From a virus: a DNA stretch of 20,718 bases. Below the pieces are notes generated by a model, which saw only the letters and a program-made list of their open reading frames with translations, made no database searches and was not told the DNA's origin. Made by a program: the position numbers and the translations under genes. Each line of letters begins with the position of its first letter. Within the stretch, counting starts at the first letter, position 1. Of this stretch, positions 20,443 through 20,718 are shown one piece after another. The stretch is from the IMG/VR virus record IMGVR_UViG_3300031987_000006, positions 1 through 20,718 of that record; one strand, given 5' to 3'.

Positions 20443-20718
20443 TCAGCCCTCCAGGCGTGGGCGGGCCACACCGGGCACGCGGGCACGACCCATAGCCACA
20501 TCTTCGCCACGGGCGGTCAGGCGCACCACCTGGATGTCACCAGTCTGGGTGATGGTGACCAGCCCCTGTTCCTCCAGCCACGCGAGTTCGGTGCGCAGAG
20601 CATCCCGCGACACGGTATGGCCAACGCTGCCCAGAACGCTGCGCAATACGGCTTCGTTGTGGCTGTAGCCGGGATCTTGTTCCAGGGCCTGCAGAATCAC
20701 CAGGCGTTGGTCCGCTGC
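20443..20718 (-). CDS. gp26-like winged-helix protein, 5' end cut by the window edge
   Basis: The 85 residues after a GTG at 20700 form a complete-looking small wHTH: VILQALEQDPGYSHNEAVLRSVLG, GHTVSRDALRTELAWLEEQGLV, ITQTGDIQVVRLTARGEDVAMG. However, the frame stays open upstream to the edge, coding AADQRL before the valine. That matches the start of related Mu-like gp26 proteins, so the true start is almost surely outside the window. The fold resembles ArsR-type winged helices (residues about 1-70). It sits just before the terminase genes; a DNA-binding role in packaging or late control is possible but not established. Confidence 0.8.
   Translation of the reverse strand, partial: AADQRLVILQALEQDPGYSHNEAVLRSVLGSVGHTVSRDALRTELAWLEEQGLVTITQTGDIQVVRLTARGEDVAMGRARVPGVARPRLEG

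Noticed and set aside
1-20718. CRISPR arrays, tRNA genes, insertion sequences or phage attachment sites
   Set aside because: I saw no regularly spaced repeats, tRNA-like cloverleaf, transposase or inverted terminal repeats in the window. Mu-like ends would be outside it.

Overview
The window holds 20.7 kb of the head-and-tail (late structural) half of a Mu-like transposable phage or prophage. Twenty-four phage genes, plus a frameshifted extension of one of them, lie on the minus strand in the same order as Mu genes 26 to 48/49. Read in transcription order from the right edge (20718) to the left edge (1), they are: gp26-like wHTH protein, small terminase (gp27), large terminase (gp28), portal (gp29), minor head protein F, virion morphogenesis G, protease/scaffold I/Z, a small capsid protein at the gp33 position, major head T, gp35, gp36, gp37, gp38, tail sheath L, tail tube, tail-assembly chaperone gp41 with a -2 frameshift, tape measure gp42, N (gp43), P (gp44), spike gp45, gp46, gp47, gp48, and a short tail-fibre-like protein. 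No structural gene is visibly broken, and most junctions are 1-10 nt overlaps with good ribosome-binding sites, so the late operon looks functional. The Mu left end, early genes (transposase A/B, repressor) and lysis genes would lie beyond position 20718. The rest of the tail fibres and the right end would lie beyond position 1. None of these can be seen here.

The host is probably a fairly GC-rich proteobacterium, most likely a gammaproteobacterium. This is an inference from the phage type and base composition only, because no host gene is present.

The one gene that breaks the pattern is at 5343-6215 on the plus strand, wedged between the tape measure and gp43 genes. It encodes an unrecognised 290-aa protein with an N-terminal export signal or membrane anchor and six cysteines. 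It has lower GC than most neighbours, its own ribosome-binding site, and fits the definition of a moron (a cargo gene carried by a prophage). It is the best candidate for something undescribed.

Other notable elements are: (i) a Mu-type -2 ribosomal frameshift cassette at 8201-8224 with a perfect anti-SD match upstream; (ii) the 221-bp noncoding gap at 14796-15016, between the G and I homologues, which is exactly where Mu has its strong gyrase site and its late promoter P_I; (iii) an internal SD plus GTG inside the protease gene that would make the scaffold protein Z; (iv) a strong hairpin terminator at 12215-12244 just after the major head gene; and (v) a C-terminal PBECR-like nuclease-related domain on minor head protein F.

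How the genes work together: gp27/gp28 package DNA through the gp29 portal into a T capsid built on the Z scaffold, matured by protease I, with F and G as minor head and morphogenesis factors. gp35-gp38 complete the head-tail connection. L and the tube protein polymerise around the tape measure with help from gp41 and its fusion. N, P, gp45, gp46, gp47 and gp48 build the baseplate and its membrane-piercing spike.
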